Positions 1 to 12,125 of a stretch of DNA of 64,000 nucleotides are shown here, in pieces (position 1 is the stretch's first letter; every line of letters starts with the position of its first letter). Position numbers and translations under genes: made by a program. Source of the DNA: Chrysoperla carnea (Eukaryota; Arthropoda; Insecta; Neuroptera; Chrysopidae). Under the pieces are notes generated by a model. It ran no database searches. It had not been told where the DNA came from and saw only the letters and a list, made by a program, of their open reading frames with translations. Location of the stretch: NCBI RefSeq assembly GCF_905475395.1, contig NC_058337.1:93366368-93430367 (forward strand). The letters run 5' to 3'.

Positions 1-3000
1 ATGAAAGTGTGACAGTTTCAGATGATTTTTTTGAATCTTTTTTCTTTGTAATTAGCTGTAAAATTGCATGATTCTGCTCTGTTTTATTATTTTCCAATGG
101 CGTCTCAATTTTTTCCAAGTATTTTACCGTCTCGATCATATCAGGAGAAGAATGTGTAACATTTTCAGATAAAATTTCTTTCAAATTGAATTCTTTTACA
201 TGGTTCTCAATTTTATCTTGAGCAAACGTTTCTGTATTTTTTTGTAAGTTCATTTGATAGTCATTTGATAAAACATTTTTCTTTTTTGTTCGATCTTTTC
301 TAGTACCAGTATTATTTTCATTAGTCACTAATTTCGTAACATTATTTTCGTTTTTATATTGTTGTTTGTTTGGTGAACTTTGGGCAATTGGATAGTTTTT
401 GACAAAACCTTCTTCATTCTCATTTAAATATAATGAGTGTTTCAATAATTCTTTTTTAGGTTTTGAATTTGAAGACTTCGTTGAAATAAAATTTTCGATT
501 TCAAATAATCCAGCAGCAATTGAATCATTCCAACGTTCATTTAATGTTTTTCTTGGTATATTATAAATTTTGTTATTACACATCGAATCATAATTATTTA
601 CAGATATAATAAGCTTATTTTCAATTTTCTTGATAATTCGATGCGAAATAAATATTTCTAAATTGGTGATCTCTTTAGTAAATGTACTGTTAGAATTTGA
701 TTCCATTTCAAAATGTTTTCTTATTTTCTGTTGTAACAATTGTTTAAATTTTTTTGTCATATTTTTAAATTGTCGTATTTTCCGTTTCCGTTCGAAAATC
801 ATTCTAACTTGCTTTAATTTTTTAGATTGATTTAATTTTTTACTAGATTTAGACCATTTAGATTTTGCTGATTTGATGTTATTTTTTAACAATACTTGAT
901 TTTCTTTATTTAAGAGGCGTTCTTGAATTAATGTGGAAGAAGATGATGCAAGGTTAATTGTATCAATTAGAAGTTTATCGTTTTTTAAATTTTCAAAAAC
1001 TTTTTGTGGTATCAAATTCAAAGGTATTTTGCAAATAATTTCATTAGATGTTCTGTCTTCATAGGCAGCTTTTGATTCAATTTCCTTAATTTTATTTTCG
1101 GATTCAAATTTTTTCAAGAAATTCTTTGGTTTTTCAATATTTCCACATTTAACTTTCTCAGATATTTCATCGTTATTTTGTAAATGTTTCAATTTTAATT
1201 TCTTTTCTGAAATCTTATTTTCTGATTCAAATTTCTTCAATATATCATTTGTGTTTTTAATAACCGAATCAATTTTTTGGGTAATTCTATTTTCGGATAC
1301 GCATTGATTTTCAATTTTATCATCAATATTTAAATTATTTTTCAACTCAAGATTTATTTCTTTCGATTTTGATTCCGAATTATTTTTTAAATTGTTAAGT
1401 TTAGATTCTTTCTTAGTACTTTTATCTTGCTTTTTAAAATCTTTACACTGATTTTCATTAGTAATTTCGTCTTTAAATTCATCTATATTTTTTTCTCCTA
1501 GTTTTATTGACTTTTTTATTAGAGGAATATTTTCATTCGTTTTATTTTGTACATTGAAAGTATTATTATTCGTAATAAAATCGCGTAATTTTGAATCAAA
1601 TGGTTTACTTGTTACAATTTTCGGTGAACTATGTACTTTTTTCACTTGTTTTTTTAATGAATCTTTAGTACTATTCCACGGACGGCCTTCTTTGATATTA
1701 AATTTAACTTTTTCCCAATTAGTATAATGCTCATAGCGACTTTTTTGATTATCATTAAATAAATTTTCCTCGATGACAATTTTACCATTTTTACAATATA
1801 TGGTATGTTTGTCAGTAATTTCCAAACTGTTATCATAAATTATCGATTTTATAAATTTATTTTTATCAATAGTATATTTTGTTGTTGTTGGAAATTGATT
1901 TTCATCACATGTATCAATAGCAATTGGTTCTAAATTACGGTTTAATCTCAGTATATACGGCACATCTGAAGTTTGCTCAGAATTTAAAATTTTACGATAA
2001 TGACATTCGCGTACATTTTGTAAGAACCGACAGCTAATGTCGACCATTGTTGTTTTACCGGAGATAATTGCATTCATTTCATGATATAAATTGCAAGATG
2101 ATTCCGGATATATTTCAAATGTTTCATTTGGTGCAATCGCATTTATCATTTCAGATATCAAACCTTTAATACTCGGAAGATTATGATCATTGATAACAAA
2201 TGTACAATTTAAAAAATCATCCATAAAAATATGACTAGGTTCTTGGTTTAAATATGTTTCATCGTTTGGTCGTTGTAAAATAGTTTCGTTTTTAATTAAT
2301 GGTTCACTTTTAATCACTTGTGTGGTTTTTATATTAAAAGACTTTGGTTCAATATAGCTTTCAAAATTTATACTTTGTTTTGAATCAATACACTCATTTT
2401 TTATCGTAAATGTACTATCTAAATCTTGTTTTATAATAACATCAACTGGTGGCATTATAATAGAATCGTCACTACTTTCTGGTTTAGAGTATGTTGTATT
2501 CAATTCATTCGGTGGGTATATTTTATATATTTCATTCTGTGATGCAAAGTTAGAATTTGTGAATGTACTCTGTGATAAAAAATGATCAAAATCTTTTAAT
2601 AATTCATCATACTGTTCATCGATAATTGGCATACTTAGTAAAACAGTATTATTTGGTTTTACATCTTCAAGCGTTACGGGCATTTTTACATCTTGAAGCG
2701 GTACTGGCATGTAATTAATACTTTTTGTTAAATCTTCCACATTTAAATTATTCTTTTCGACTTTTAATACTTTCACAATGGGTTTTTTTTGTTCTTTGGT
2801 ATTTTTTGATTTTTGTCTTCCTAATTTCTTCTTTGGCAATTTTGGTTCAATAACAGGTTCAATTTTATAAATCATTCCAGTATATTCACATAAAATTTCA
2901 CGAAATATTTCTGGTTGATTACTTTTGGAAAGTCTTGATTTACGTTTCGGTTTTTCTTTCAAGTCTTTTGTGGCTCCATCAATTTGAGGAATTCGTTTCC

Positions 3001-5695
3001 ATTCACCATCAAATATTAATTCATCCGAATCCGATGAATATATAATACTTTCCTCATTATGTGATTTTTCAATTTTTTCAATTTCATTTTCAATCACAGA
3101 ATCTAATGTATCATTAGATAATTGTGAAAAAGTTAATTCTGTTGATTTTAGTTGGGTTTTTTTCATCTCGAGTATATCGTCATAAAAAATTGAATATTGC
3201 TTTTCACTTTCGATTACAGTATCTTCGCTAAAATTATCTAAATCCGTGTGTTCTAAATGAACTTCAATATTTTGTTCTAATTGTGAAACATTGACATGTT
3301 TCATAAATGAATCATTTGAGGAAAATATTTCATTGATCACTTCCGATTCGATTTCAGTAGATTCATTTTCCTTCTGATTTAATGAAAACATTTCATTTTC
3401 TTCAACTAATGTTTGTTCCAAATCATGTGATTCCTGTTCTATTTCATCTTCTAAAGCTACTGCGTGTTCGTTAAGTGGATGCTGCGATAATATGCTGTCT
3501 TCATCAATAAGATCTATTAGAGCATTATAAATATCGTCTATAATTGGTTTATTTGGTTTTTTAGCTTCTTGTGTTAAACTTAATATTAAACTTTCATTCA
3601 CAATTGAATCAGATTTTTCAATCGGCGTGAAAGATAATTCAGGATTTTGCATTAAATGTGCAATTGATGCATTTAAAAATTGATTTGGATCTGACACTTC
3701 TGATGGGTAAATCGATTGGTTTAACGATGGTACACTTGACACGTTACTATTTTTTATCGTTTCTAATCGATCGCGTAAACGATTTTTAAAAAATATTTCA
3801 CTGTTTGTTTCTGTTAGTTTTGTTCGAAATTGTGAAGCAGTTGGTGCGATATCTTGTGTATTTTTGTTTTGTAGTTGACGCCGGTGGCGTTCTTCTTCCC
3901 AAATAGCTGCAATACCTGGATTCGTACTTAATTTACCATTTGTTACTTCTTGAAAGTTAAGTATACTTTCACATAAGCAATCAATTTCATATTTGCAGGT
4001 ACTAATTCGTGTTATATTTTTGTTTAAAATTTGCTGCGATGGTATATCATCGATTATCGATGAATCGATCTTTTCATCGATACGATATTTTATATCGGAT
4101 AAATATATGTTGTTCATTCCATGTAAATTGAAATCAATCATAAATTGTAATTCATAATTGATATGGGCGTCATGCGGCTGGTAAATACGATCTAAAATTG
4201 TACCATTTTGAAAAAGTGTTGCAGCTTTTTTAATGGAGAATGGGTTGAAAAATCTTATTTTTAAAAATTGATGTTTACGATTATGATATCCATACAATGG
4301 GCTAAAATAAAGAAGAGAATATATATCAATTTAAATTTTATGGTAAAAAGTTATCAGTTTTCATTTATAAACGAGATAGTAAAATGTACCCCTTCAGGAC
4401 TTAAGTCTACTCTATTTATCATTGACAATATTGTTTTTGTTTTTCGTGTTGTCGCAATTTAGTTTTTAACTTTTGTTTCTGTAAACATTATTCGTTTTCA
4501 TTGTGAAACAATCATGATTCTTCTTATGTACGCAAAGAATCGTACTTATTTTTAATGAAAATTTTCCATCTATGATAGAGTGTCAGTTTTTTTATTTGTG
4601 AGTATGTATATGCATTTTTGAATGTTTTAATATCAATAATCCCCGTATACAGTTGATTTTTATTAACTCAGTCAATTGTTCGTTTTCACTTGTTTTAACT
4701 CAAATTCATAAAATCCAATATTCGTAAATATAAAGTAATATTAACAAGAAAAATGAATTCGTTTTTGTCAATTTTTTCAGTATATCTTGATCAATCGGGT
4801 AGTGTTAATAAATTGTCATGACTATGAAACGAATAGATATGTTGAAAATTTCGATTTGAATTTTCGGGCTCACAATAGATTTTCATTAAAAATTTATGAA
4901 AACACCTATATACAGCATTATTTTTTTTCCACAGTATGCTGCTATGATGAGTCCGAAAATTCAAAACGAAATTTTCAACACTTTGGGGGTACTCTTCCAA
5001 AAATATTTTTTCATAAACTCTACAGAACCGCCTCAAAATCAGCTTTAAATAGATAATACATTTCGTATATTTGTATTTTTCTATAGCTATTTTGTGAAAT
5101 TTAAGTTAACAATCTTTAAGAAATAATTTAAACATTGACGATGAAGTGTATGCAGACTATTTATAGAATTAACTCTAACAATTTATGATAACAAGTAATT
5201 AATTGACTAATTAGTTGTTAACTTTTTAGTGTTAATCTCGGTTACCGGTGAATAAACATTTAATAAAATATATAATTGTATAAATTTCTTACACGCCAGC
5301 AACTGGTGTAACATCAAATACATGCTGCGTAGTAGAATCAGATTGTCCCATTAAAATATTAATTGCTTTATCAAGACTTGTTGCAACCCGGTAACATAAT
5401 TTTTCCGTTGATTCTAGACTTGTTTCATCATGTGGAATATGCAAGTATGGGAATACTCCATGAACATGTAAACAAGTTTTGTGACCTAAAATTAATGTTT
5501 TTTTAAACTCATTTTTAAAATAACAAACAAATGCCACTATCAGTTTTATAGGATACCTGTTTTATTTGCACCAAAAATTCTTAGAACGGGTACTTGTTTC
5601 ACTTCTTTACCACGAAAGTGTGAATACGTTGGGTCTAGCCCTAATATCGGCGATGACATATAATGATCGACAGAAAATATTCTCATGGAAAACAT
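1..5695 (-). CDS. REV3L: DNA polymerase zeta catalytic subunit REV3L, 5' part (runs off left edge)
   Basis: REV3 is the catalytic B-family polymerase of Pol zeta, which with REV7 extends past DNA lesions in the nucleus. Exons read on the minus strand: 5557-5695 (start MFSMRIFSVDHYMSSP), 5293-5485, and 4301 to beyond base 1. All junctions are GT-AG and the phases agree (G|GT, then GT|C). Diagnostic family motifs are KTCLHVHGVFPYLHIPHD, TQHVFDVTPVAG, YGYH and PHDAHINYELQFMIDFNLHG, which match the REV3 N-terminal region. Reading every third base of 1-4301 finds no stop, so the third exon is over 4.3 kb and about 1544 residues are visible. After the N-terminal domain the product is a long, low-complexity Ser/Asn/Glu/Lys-rich linker, as in animal REV3L, which is likely disordered. 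The exonuclease-like and polymerase domains must lie to the left, outside the window. No promoter motif was recognised upstream of 5695. Confidence 0.93.
4661..4695 (+). repeat. Fragment of interspersed repeat family A (3' end)
   Basis: The stretch containing AACTCAGTCAATTGTT and TTTTCACTTGTT is nearly the same as the right end of the copies at 42888-43200 and 49272-49767. Only the terminal part is present here, in REV3L intron 2. Confidence 0.6.
4840..4980. repeat. Hairpin/MITE-like inverted repeat in REV3L intron 2
   Basis: Arms of about 33 nt (4840-4872 and 4948-4980) are near-perfect reverse complements around a 75-nt loop. They begin TGTTGAAAATTTCG and end CGAAATTTTCAACA. The palindrome explains why similar-looking open frames occur on both strands here. 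It lies wholly inside the intron 4302-5292. Confidence 0.8.
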
Positions 5696-6250
5696 TTTTC
5701 ATTTTGTTTTATGTTTGTCGATAGAATTATTGTTTATTATTTATAATAATATTTGTACTTTACTTATCACATAAACTTAAAATCTTATCGTTTTATAAAA
5801 ATTTCAAGTTATTTACTAACGAAACCACGTTAATGCACAATAATAGAATAATACATGTGAATTTCGGAAACGAAATTCATCAAATACTGATAAATTTTTC
5901 GGCGAATTAATCGAAGATTATTTTAACAGTAATATAATATTATGCAATTTTTAGTCAATTTATATTGAAATTATTTTTATATGATTTGAGTATTTTAGAA
6001 GATTCTATAAACGATTCTTATTTAATTCGCGCTTCTTACATTTTTGGAAACGAAACACAACATTCAAACAAGTATCAACTTGTTTTTTTAAAATTTGCAC
6101 GTGTGCCGACTGTCGGTAAAACAGCGTCAAAAATTTACTCTTCTTCTCTTAACTATTAGTATATTTTATACTAAAATAATATAAATATTGTCTTATTTTT
6201 ATTTTCAATCACTAAATGGTTTGAAAACAATATTCTTATAAAAATTATTT

Positions 6251-6293
6251 ACAGAGAATATATCGGTAAAATATTTACTGATATAGTCTCTGT
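6251..6293. repeat. Short perfect-ended hairpin
   Basis: The arms ACAGAGAATATATC and GATATAGTCTCTGT close on a TTTAC/GTAAA core, so the 43 bases fold back on themselves with few mismatches. A related but non-palindromic string (TTTACTGGTATAGTCT) occurs near 6568. No family was recognised. Confidence 0.55.
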
Positions 6294-6689
6294 TATTTAT
6301 TTTATTTTATTGGCTATACTGTTTGCTACTTATAAATTGTTGCGCCAATTTGATTTATTAGTGGTATGAGTTTTTATTATCTTAGTTTCCTTGAAAATAT
6401 AGATATATCAATGGAATAACATAATTTTTTATAATTTTTAAAAGGCTTTGCGTATCTCTACATCCCTTCTAAGGTACCCTCATAGACACATACTGTGTGT
6501 GGTATATTGTAGTGAATTTTCAAAGGGTATATTCCATAGAAAATCAAACATAGAGAACGGAGAATATGTTTACTGGTATAGTCTATGATAGAGAACGAGG
6601 GATCTGCAAGTTTGTAAGCGGATGCGATATGATGAATGAGAGACAAGACTGCCAGTGAGTTCCTCTGTGTCCTTGTCATAGTCATATGT

Positions 6690-6965
6690 CACGATAACTA
6701 GTAATCGATAAATGAACACTTTAAATTAGAAAGTTGTTATTGATTAACAAAAGCAACATTTTTTGTTCGAAACATTTTTCCTCAAACCGTACAGTTTAGG
6801 CATGTTAAGGTTTCGTATAAATATTTCTGCGAAATCTAGCCTTCGAAAAAATTTAGAACAAATCCAATAAAAATGGTTTGTTTTTCTATAAAGACCATTT
6901 TTGTTCAAATTGAATGAACAAACGTACAAAGTTAGATTTTTGCTATCAATTATTATCTAAACTAT
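6690..6965 (+). mobile_element. MITE family C, copy 1 (one-ended)
   Basis: It contains CACTTTAAATTAGAAAGTTG, TTCGTATAAATATTTCTGCG and TTCAAATTGAATGAACAA in the same order as the reverse complement of 39768-40046. The right inverted end seen in that copy is missing or degraded here. The family is unclassified and carries no coding sequence. Confidence 0.7.
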
Positions 6966-7127
6966 TCGATTTACGAAAAAATATTTGCATATTTATAAAG
7001 AATCTAATGTTTGTCAGTTATGAATCAGAGGGACGTTAAATGAGCTATAACTTACGATGATATATTAAAAAAAAAAAAAGATTAAATTGTAGGTGAGCAA
7101 TAACGAAAAATTTAACCAACTCTTGTC

Positions 7128-7330
7128 GCCCTATTAGCTCAGTTGATTAAGGCGTAACCAATTCCGTCCACGATATGCTTAGGTGCACTCAGCCTCTGAA
7201 ATTGAGGAGCTGATAAATGAAATTATCAGCGGAAAGGTGGTAAAACACATATATGGTATCAGTTTGGGCTATATAGCCTAAGTGTGTCTTTCGTGGACAG
7301 GCAATATAACCTAACCTAACCTAGCCTAAC
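7128..7330 (+). mobile_element. tRNA-derived SINE with CCTAA-like tail
   Basis: The left end (CGCCCTATTAGCTCAGTTGA) carries an RNA polymerase III A-box-like stretch, TAGCTCAGTTG. A body without coding pattern follows, and the right end is ACCTAACCTAACCTAGCCTAA, close to the insect telomeric unit read as CCTAA. A canonical B box is not evident. The structure suggests a tRNA-headed SINE; which family it belongs to is not known to me. Confidence 0.55.
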
Positions 7331-7339
7331 ATAATCAAC

Positions 7340-7625
7340 TCTTAAGGTGATGAAAAAGAGGATGAAAGTTTATGGGTACATTATATTAGAAAGATTCACT
7401 CAAAAACTAGGTACTTAACCGATTTGAAGAATTATTTCACTTTATATAAAGCTTCATTATCAGCGAGTAACGAGCTGTTTTCAATATTATTAGGGTTCCA
7501 CACCAAAATAATAAAATGGACGAAATTGTGAACAAAAAGAGGATAGGTGACGGCATATGAAGTGATGGTTATAACTCAATAAAATTGAAGTTGCCCTGTG
7601 ATACGGATGGTTCACAGGTAGTATA
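7340..7625 (+). repeat. Interspersed repeat family B, copy 1
   Basis: It shares ordered blocks with 17690-18070, 55440-55590 and 61940-62125: TTAACCGATTT, TTATTTCAC, TATCAGCGAGTA, AAATTGTGAACAAAA and GGATAGGTGA-like strings. The family is noncoding and unclassified. Confidence 0.55.
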
Positions 7626-7674
7626 ATATAATTTTCTTAATTTAAATATTATTAGCCATTATAAATTTTAAACA

Positions 7675-7680
7675 TTTATT
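7675..7680 (-). promoter_or_regulatory. Poly(A) signal, BOP1
   Basis: AATAAA on the minus strand lies 45 nt downstream of the BOP1 stop. It is the only canonical hexamer close to the stop. Confidence 0.6.
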
Positions 7681-7724
7681 AAATATAACAAAATACGTTT
7701 AATTACAATGCATATTTGTTTATA

Positions 7725-10700
7725 TCATGTATAAAGCCGTATTGTAGCATCGGCACCAGAACTAAACAACCACGGTTGATTTGGATGGAAAATAACATCA
7801 AATATTCCAAAATCGTTAAACTGTTTATGATTTTGTATTCTTTTCAATGGAACAATTAATGGATTTTTCAATAAATCACTAAAACAAAAAATTAAGATTT
7901 ATTAATTTTTCATATGGTAAAAACTCATTTTAAATCAACTCATACACCTATTAAGCTGCTATTTAATACTTACTTATATACCATACCATGCGATACAATT
8001 AAACTGCGATCATCCGAGCCTGAAGCAAATAGTGGATAACGTTTATGAAACGCTACACCACGTACAGCAGTTCCATGCAAACGAAGTGTTTGATATGGTT
8101 TAGTGCTCAAATCCAAATCAAACCATAACATCTTACGATCGTAAGTACCAACTAAAACATTATCGCCAGCTGGATGTATAGCCATAGTAGAAATCCATCG
8201 TGAATTCGATAATAATTTTTTTACTAATTCTTGTTTTACCAAATCATATATACGAATATTTCTTTGAGTCTAAAATAATTAGTAATTACATTATTAAATC
8301 AAACGGCATTAACATGTTCAGTAAGGAGTTTATTTTCTTTCCTTATAGAAACAGTATTGAACGTGTTAAGGTATTTCTAGCGGAGTGAGAGAACACGGCA
8401 TCTTAGAAAGAGAAAAAATAAAGTTATCTAAATAGTAGTTGTATTAGCGCAGTAAAAATTTCAAACATATAACGCTTACTGTCATTATATTATTAATGTG
8501 TTCAAGCAGCACATGGTCACAGCACAGAAGTAAATTGTATAACTTTGTAGCTTGTACAATTCACTTGTGGTTTGGACTAGTTTTAGATTTCTATAATTCT
8601 TCAAACATACGCAATACTTGAAATTACTGATATATTGAAATTAAGGGAGCAAACAGTTAGTTGGATTATTTCTTTTGTAAAATAATATAAAAACTTACAG
8701 CAACAAATAGGAATGGTTTAATTGGATGAAACAGCACACATTGTATTAAACCTTTACTTTTGGAGAAGGGTAATTGTGAACGTCGTTTACTTAGTTGGCT
8801 AATAAGAACGGATCTATGTTGTCCTTCAGGCATCACACTTCCTATATAATCACCGCGTCCATGCCAAGTTACTTGAGTTACATCTTTAAAATGATGTAAT
8901 GAAGCACGCACACCTAAACTCCATTCATTTGAATCTGGTGTGAAATTCTCCCATTTAACTGCAGTATTTACCCGATCATTTTCTGAAGATAAAAGAAAAA
9001 CCGTACAAATTTTTAATATGGTAAATGAGGCATTTCAAATGAAGACTACCGATCAAAAGTTTGTAACTACATGCAAATTGTATATAAAATATTATATTTT
9101 GCAAAAAAAATTTACCAATTATATCAGTAACCGGAACTTGCTCTAAAATTGAATCGGTTTTCGAAACAACAAGTTTATCACCAACACCAGGATTTACAAT
9201 ATCAACTCGCTTTCCATATGCCACCAGAATTAAAGATAACGCTTGATTAGGACACCATGCAACACATTTTATAACATCATTAAATTTAAACGTTTTGACA
9301 CAACGACCAGTAGCAATTTCCCATACTAAAATTTTAAAATCATTTAATATTAAAAAATTTATAGAAACTTAAAAATTAATTGAGCTACAATTTCGAAAAC
9401 GTTCAATATTTTATCAATATCAAATTTAGTACACATTATTTTCTATTTCATATAAAAGTATACAAAGCACACATTTTAGACACATATCGCATATTGAAAC
9501 AATCGAAATATCTAGAAAGAGAGTTTGTGATTGCTATGAACAATATCGTTTAGAGTGTGTGTAAAGAAATTGAAATTGATTAGAAATAAAGAACTTTCGA
9601 ATCTCCATCTAAAAAATATACCTTTAACTGTTTGATCATCTGAACCTGAAGCCAAATACTGACCATGCCCTTCAACAGTTATACTTCGTATCATGTCTGT
9701 GTGTCCAGTATAAACCATTGATTCGGTAGTGGGGAATGGTTGTAAATCCTTAGGACTTGGTAATTTAGGAACGAGATCTTCTGCTTCAATCTGCAATTTC
9801 ATTTTAATAGCTCTAGGGCATAGATAAAGATCCAAACAACGCTGGAAGCGTTCACGAATATACCGAGAATATGCTGGAACTTCTCGTAATGAATTATATT
9901 TTTCCGGTATAAAGTGTAACTTTCGTTTCCATGGAGTAGTCTGTTGTTTCTTCCATTGTTTAAGTTCTTTTTTATCGAATAAATATTCAGGAGGTGGATT
10001 GTAAGACTCAGCATGACCAGGTAAATGTCGTTTAGGAGCTGGGATATGTTTATGAATACGACGCATATGTTCTGGGACATCATCTGTACTCCATATCATA
10101 TAAAATTGTGGATCTTTTTTGGCTCTCAGTTTTGCTTGTTCATGTCTTGTTTTGATCCAACCCATTTTAAGTGCATGTACTAATTTTGATACTTTTTTTG
10201 CTTCATCTCGGCTAGGAATAAATGATCTTTTATGCTCTGGAAATTTTCGTAAAGGCATTTTTTCTACTTCGGACGTGAACCATTCAATCCAAGGCTGTTA
10301 AATTAATATTAGTGATTTAGAAACAATGCAAAACGAACATGCACAATTATTATTCTGATTTCGATTGTTTTGAAGCCATTTGTGATGATCGTTCAATCTA
10401 CGCCTCCTTTAAGTATCATTTATGAGTAAAGTGAGAACTTGTTCTAAAAATTTCATTTTTCCACTACATTTCGAATAAGTATTTTCGAGTAGTAGTCAGC
10501 ACTTGATACTCGTTTTCTGCTATTTATTTTGACTATTTTCCCAAACTTCCAGCTCTAAGAGAGCCCAGAGCGATAAATAAAATAAAAAAAACGATTCCAT
10601 TTTGTCTATACTTTTCAACAGAGGTCAGGAAGTAAACAGCTACAGAGACAATTGGAGTCTCCAGAACGTCTCAGATTGTGTTAATTGAGTTATTAAAGGG

Positions 10701-12125
10701 TACACCTCTCCATATTTGCTCGAGAGACTCCGGAAATAGTGTATTTTCTCTCGACATCAACATATATACTCCCAAGTTCAATAAATTGAAAATGAAAACA
10801 GATATTTTAATTACTTGTTTCTTATTTAGGTAATTTCTGAGTTCTGAGCAGCTTTTATTCTAAATTATTTGAAAGGTTTTTGTTTAAATTTTTAATCATG
10901 GAAAAACTAGGTATACACTACATCAAAAATACCGTACAGTATTATGATTCCTTGATATAATTAGAATAATTTTAGTATCTACCGACTTTTGGAACGTTGA
11001 GGTGGTTTCCCACCTTATGAGTCAATAAATTTGAGTTTGCCGCTTTTTGCCTAAATACGACTCAGGCAAGAGAGGCCCGCTAGATGGTACGTATATCCTA
11101 AGCCATTTTTATGATTTACTAATATTACGAATTATGTTTTTTATCTTACTTAAACTTTTTTAAATGGAACTACAAGTCCAGAAATAAATATACTTAATAA
11201 ATACTAAATAGAACTTACCGCATATTCCTCGAATTGAGCATCGGGAATTCTTTGAGTTTGAATTCTTTGAATTAATTGTATATCTTCATCAGTAAGAACA
11301 ATATTTTGATTTGTGTACGGTTCAAAAACAGTCCTCCAAAAGTTTGGATCTTCCACGCGTTTAAGAAAATCATCTAATTTATCACCTTGTTTTGGTTTCA
11401 TGATTTTATTTCCATCCCAATCATAACCTAAATGCGCGTAATCCGAGTACCATTCTAATGGTACATTTCCTATTGTATTTCTAATGTCTTCTTCATCCGA
11501 AGAATCTTCCTCATATTCATCTTTTCCCTGTATCTTAACTTCTCCTTCCTCTGGCGTAAGTTTATTTTCAATAGAAATTTTTGATTTCTCTATAATTTTT
11601 TTATTGTTTTTTACTTTAATTTGTCGCTCAGAAGATTTCGATTCTTTATTAGCTACGTTTGATAATTCTTTGCAAGTATTATAACCCCCATTTTGTTCAG
11701 ATTCTGTTTCTCGACCATCCTCACTTTTATTTTCGTCGTTATCCTCTGTATCATCATCTTCTTCTTCATCGTCATCTTCATCATCATCTTCATTATCATC
11801 AACATCATCATCTTCATCATCGAAATCTTCAGCACTATCAAAATCATCATCATCGGAATAAGTCTGTCTTTCATAGTCTGAATCAGATAACAAATCATCT
11901 TGATCTCCAGCTGATTCTTCATCACTACTATCCTCGCCGTTATCCAAGAGAATAGTATTCATATCATTATCCGAAAAAACTGATTCAACATTTGCACACT
12001 ATTATAAAAACAAACGGTAAGTATAAAATCATTTTGAAGATTAAGTATTTTACAAAACTTACATTTTCTATTTCAGGCGGTAAATCTTCAGATCCTTTGG
12101 TTACGTTGGCTTTCCTTTTAACCAT
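7725..12125 (-). CDS. BOP1: Ribosome biogenesis protein BOP1
   Basis: BOP1 is the scaffold of the nucleolar PeBoW complex (PES1-BOP1-WDR12), needed for 27S/32S pre-rRNA processing and 60S subunit assembly. Minus-strand exons: 12063-12125, 11219-11998, 9622-10294, 9116-9325, 8699-8982, 7974-8269, 7725-7878. All are GT-AG with consistent phases, totalling 820 codons (819 aa). Order in the protein: a basic start ([10 protein letters not shown]); a very acidic Asp/Glu run at about residues 35-130; the BOP1 N-terminal domain with [26 protein letters not shown] and [14 protein letters not shown]; then WD40 repeats from about residue 475, with [50 protein letters not shown] and the ending [15 protein letters not shown]. 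These are hallmark BOP1 strings. Length is typical for the family (human 746 aa), the excess lying in the acidic region. Confidence 0.95.
10295..11218. other. BOP1 intron 2, no feature recognised
   Basis: A 924-nt intron bounded by GTAAGT and a CAG acceptor. It includes a somewhat GC-richer stretch near 11010-11090, but I see no coding exon, RNA gene or known repeat in it. Confidence 0.6.

Larger units (their letters stand above)
5696..7674. other. Intergenic: REV3L start to BOP1 3' end
   Basis: No gene was recognised. It holds a small hairpin (6251-6293), a copy of MITE family C (6690-6965), a tRNA-derived SINE (7128-7330) and a copy of family B (7340-7625). The rest is AT-rich sequence with no coding pattern. 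Confidence 0.7.

Noticed and set aside
630-1836. Short frames in the left 4 kb suggesting a gene-poor region
   Set aside because: They overlap the open REV3L frame on the minus strand, which explains the base pattern fully.
4787-5056. Open frames of 80-90 codons on both strands with similar-looking proteins
   Set aside because: They arise from the hairpin at 4840-4980: an inverted repeat gives mirror-image translations. The region is inside a REV3L intron.
7290-7330. CCTAA repeats as an internal telomere tract
   Set aside because: Only four imperfect units, positioned exactly at the end of a SINE-like body, so they are part of that element rather than a former chromosome end.
11653-11955. 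Several His-, Met- or Ile-rich open frames on both strands
   Set aside because: They are shadows of the Asp/Glu-rich tract of BOP1 read in other frames.
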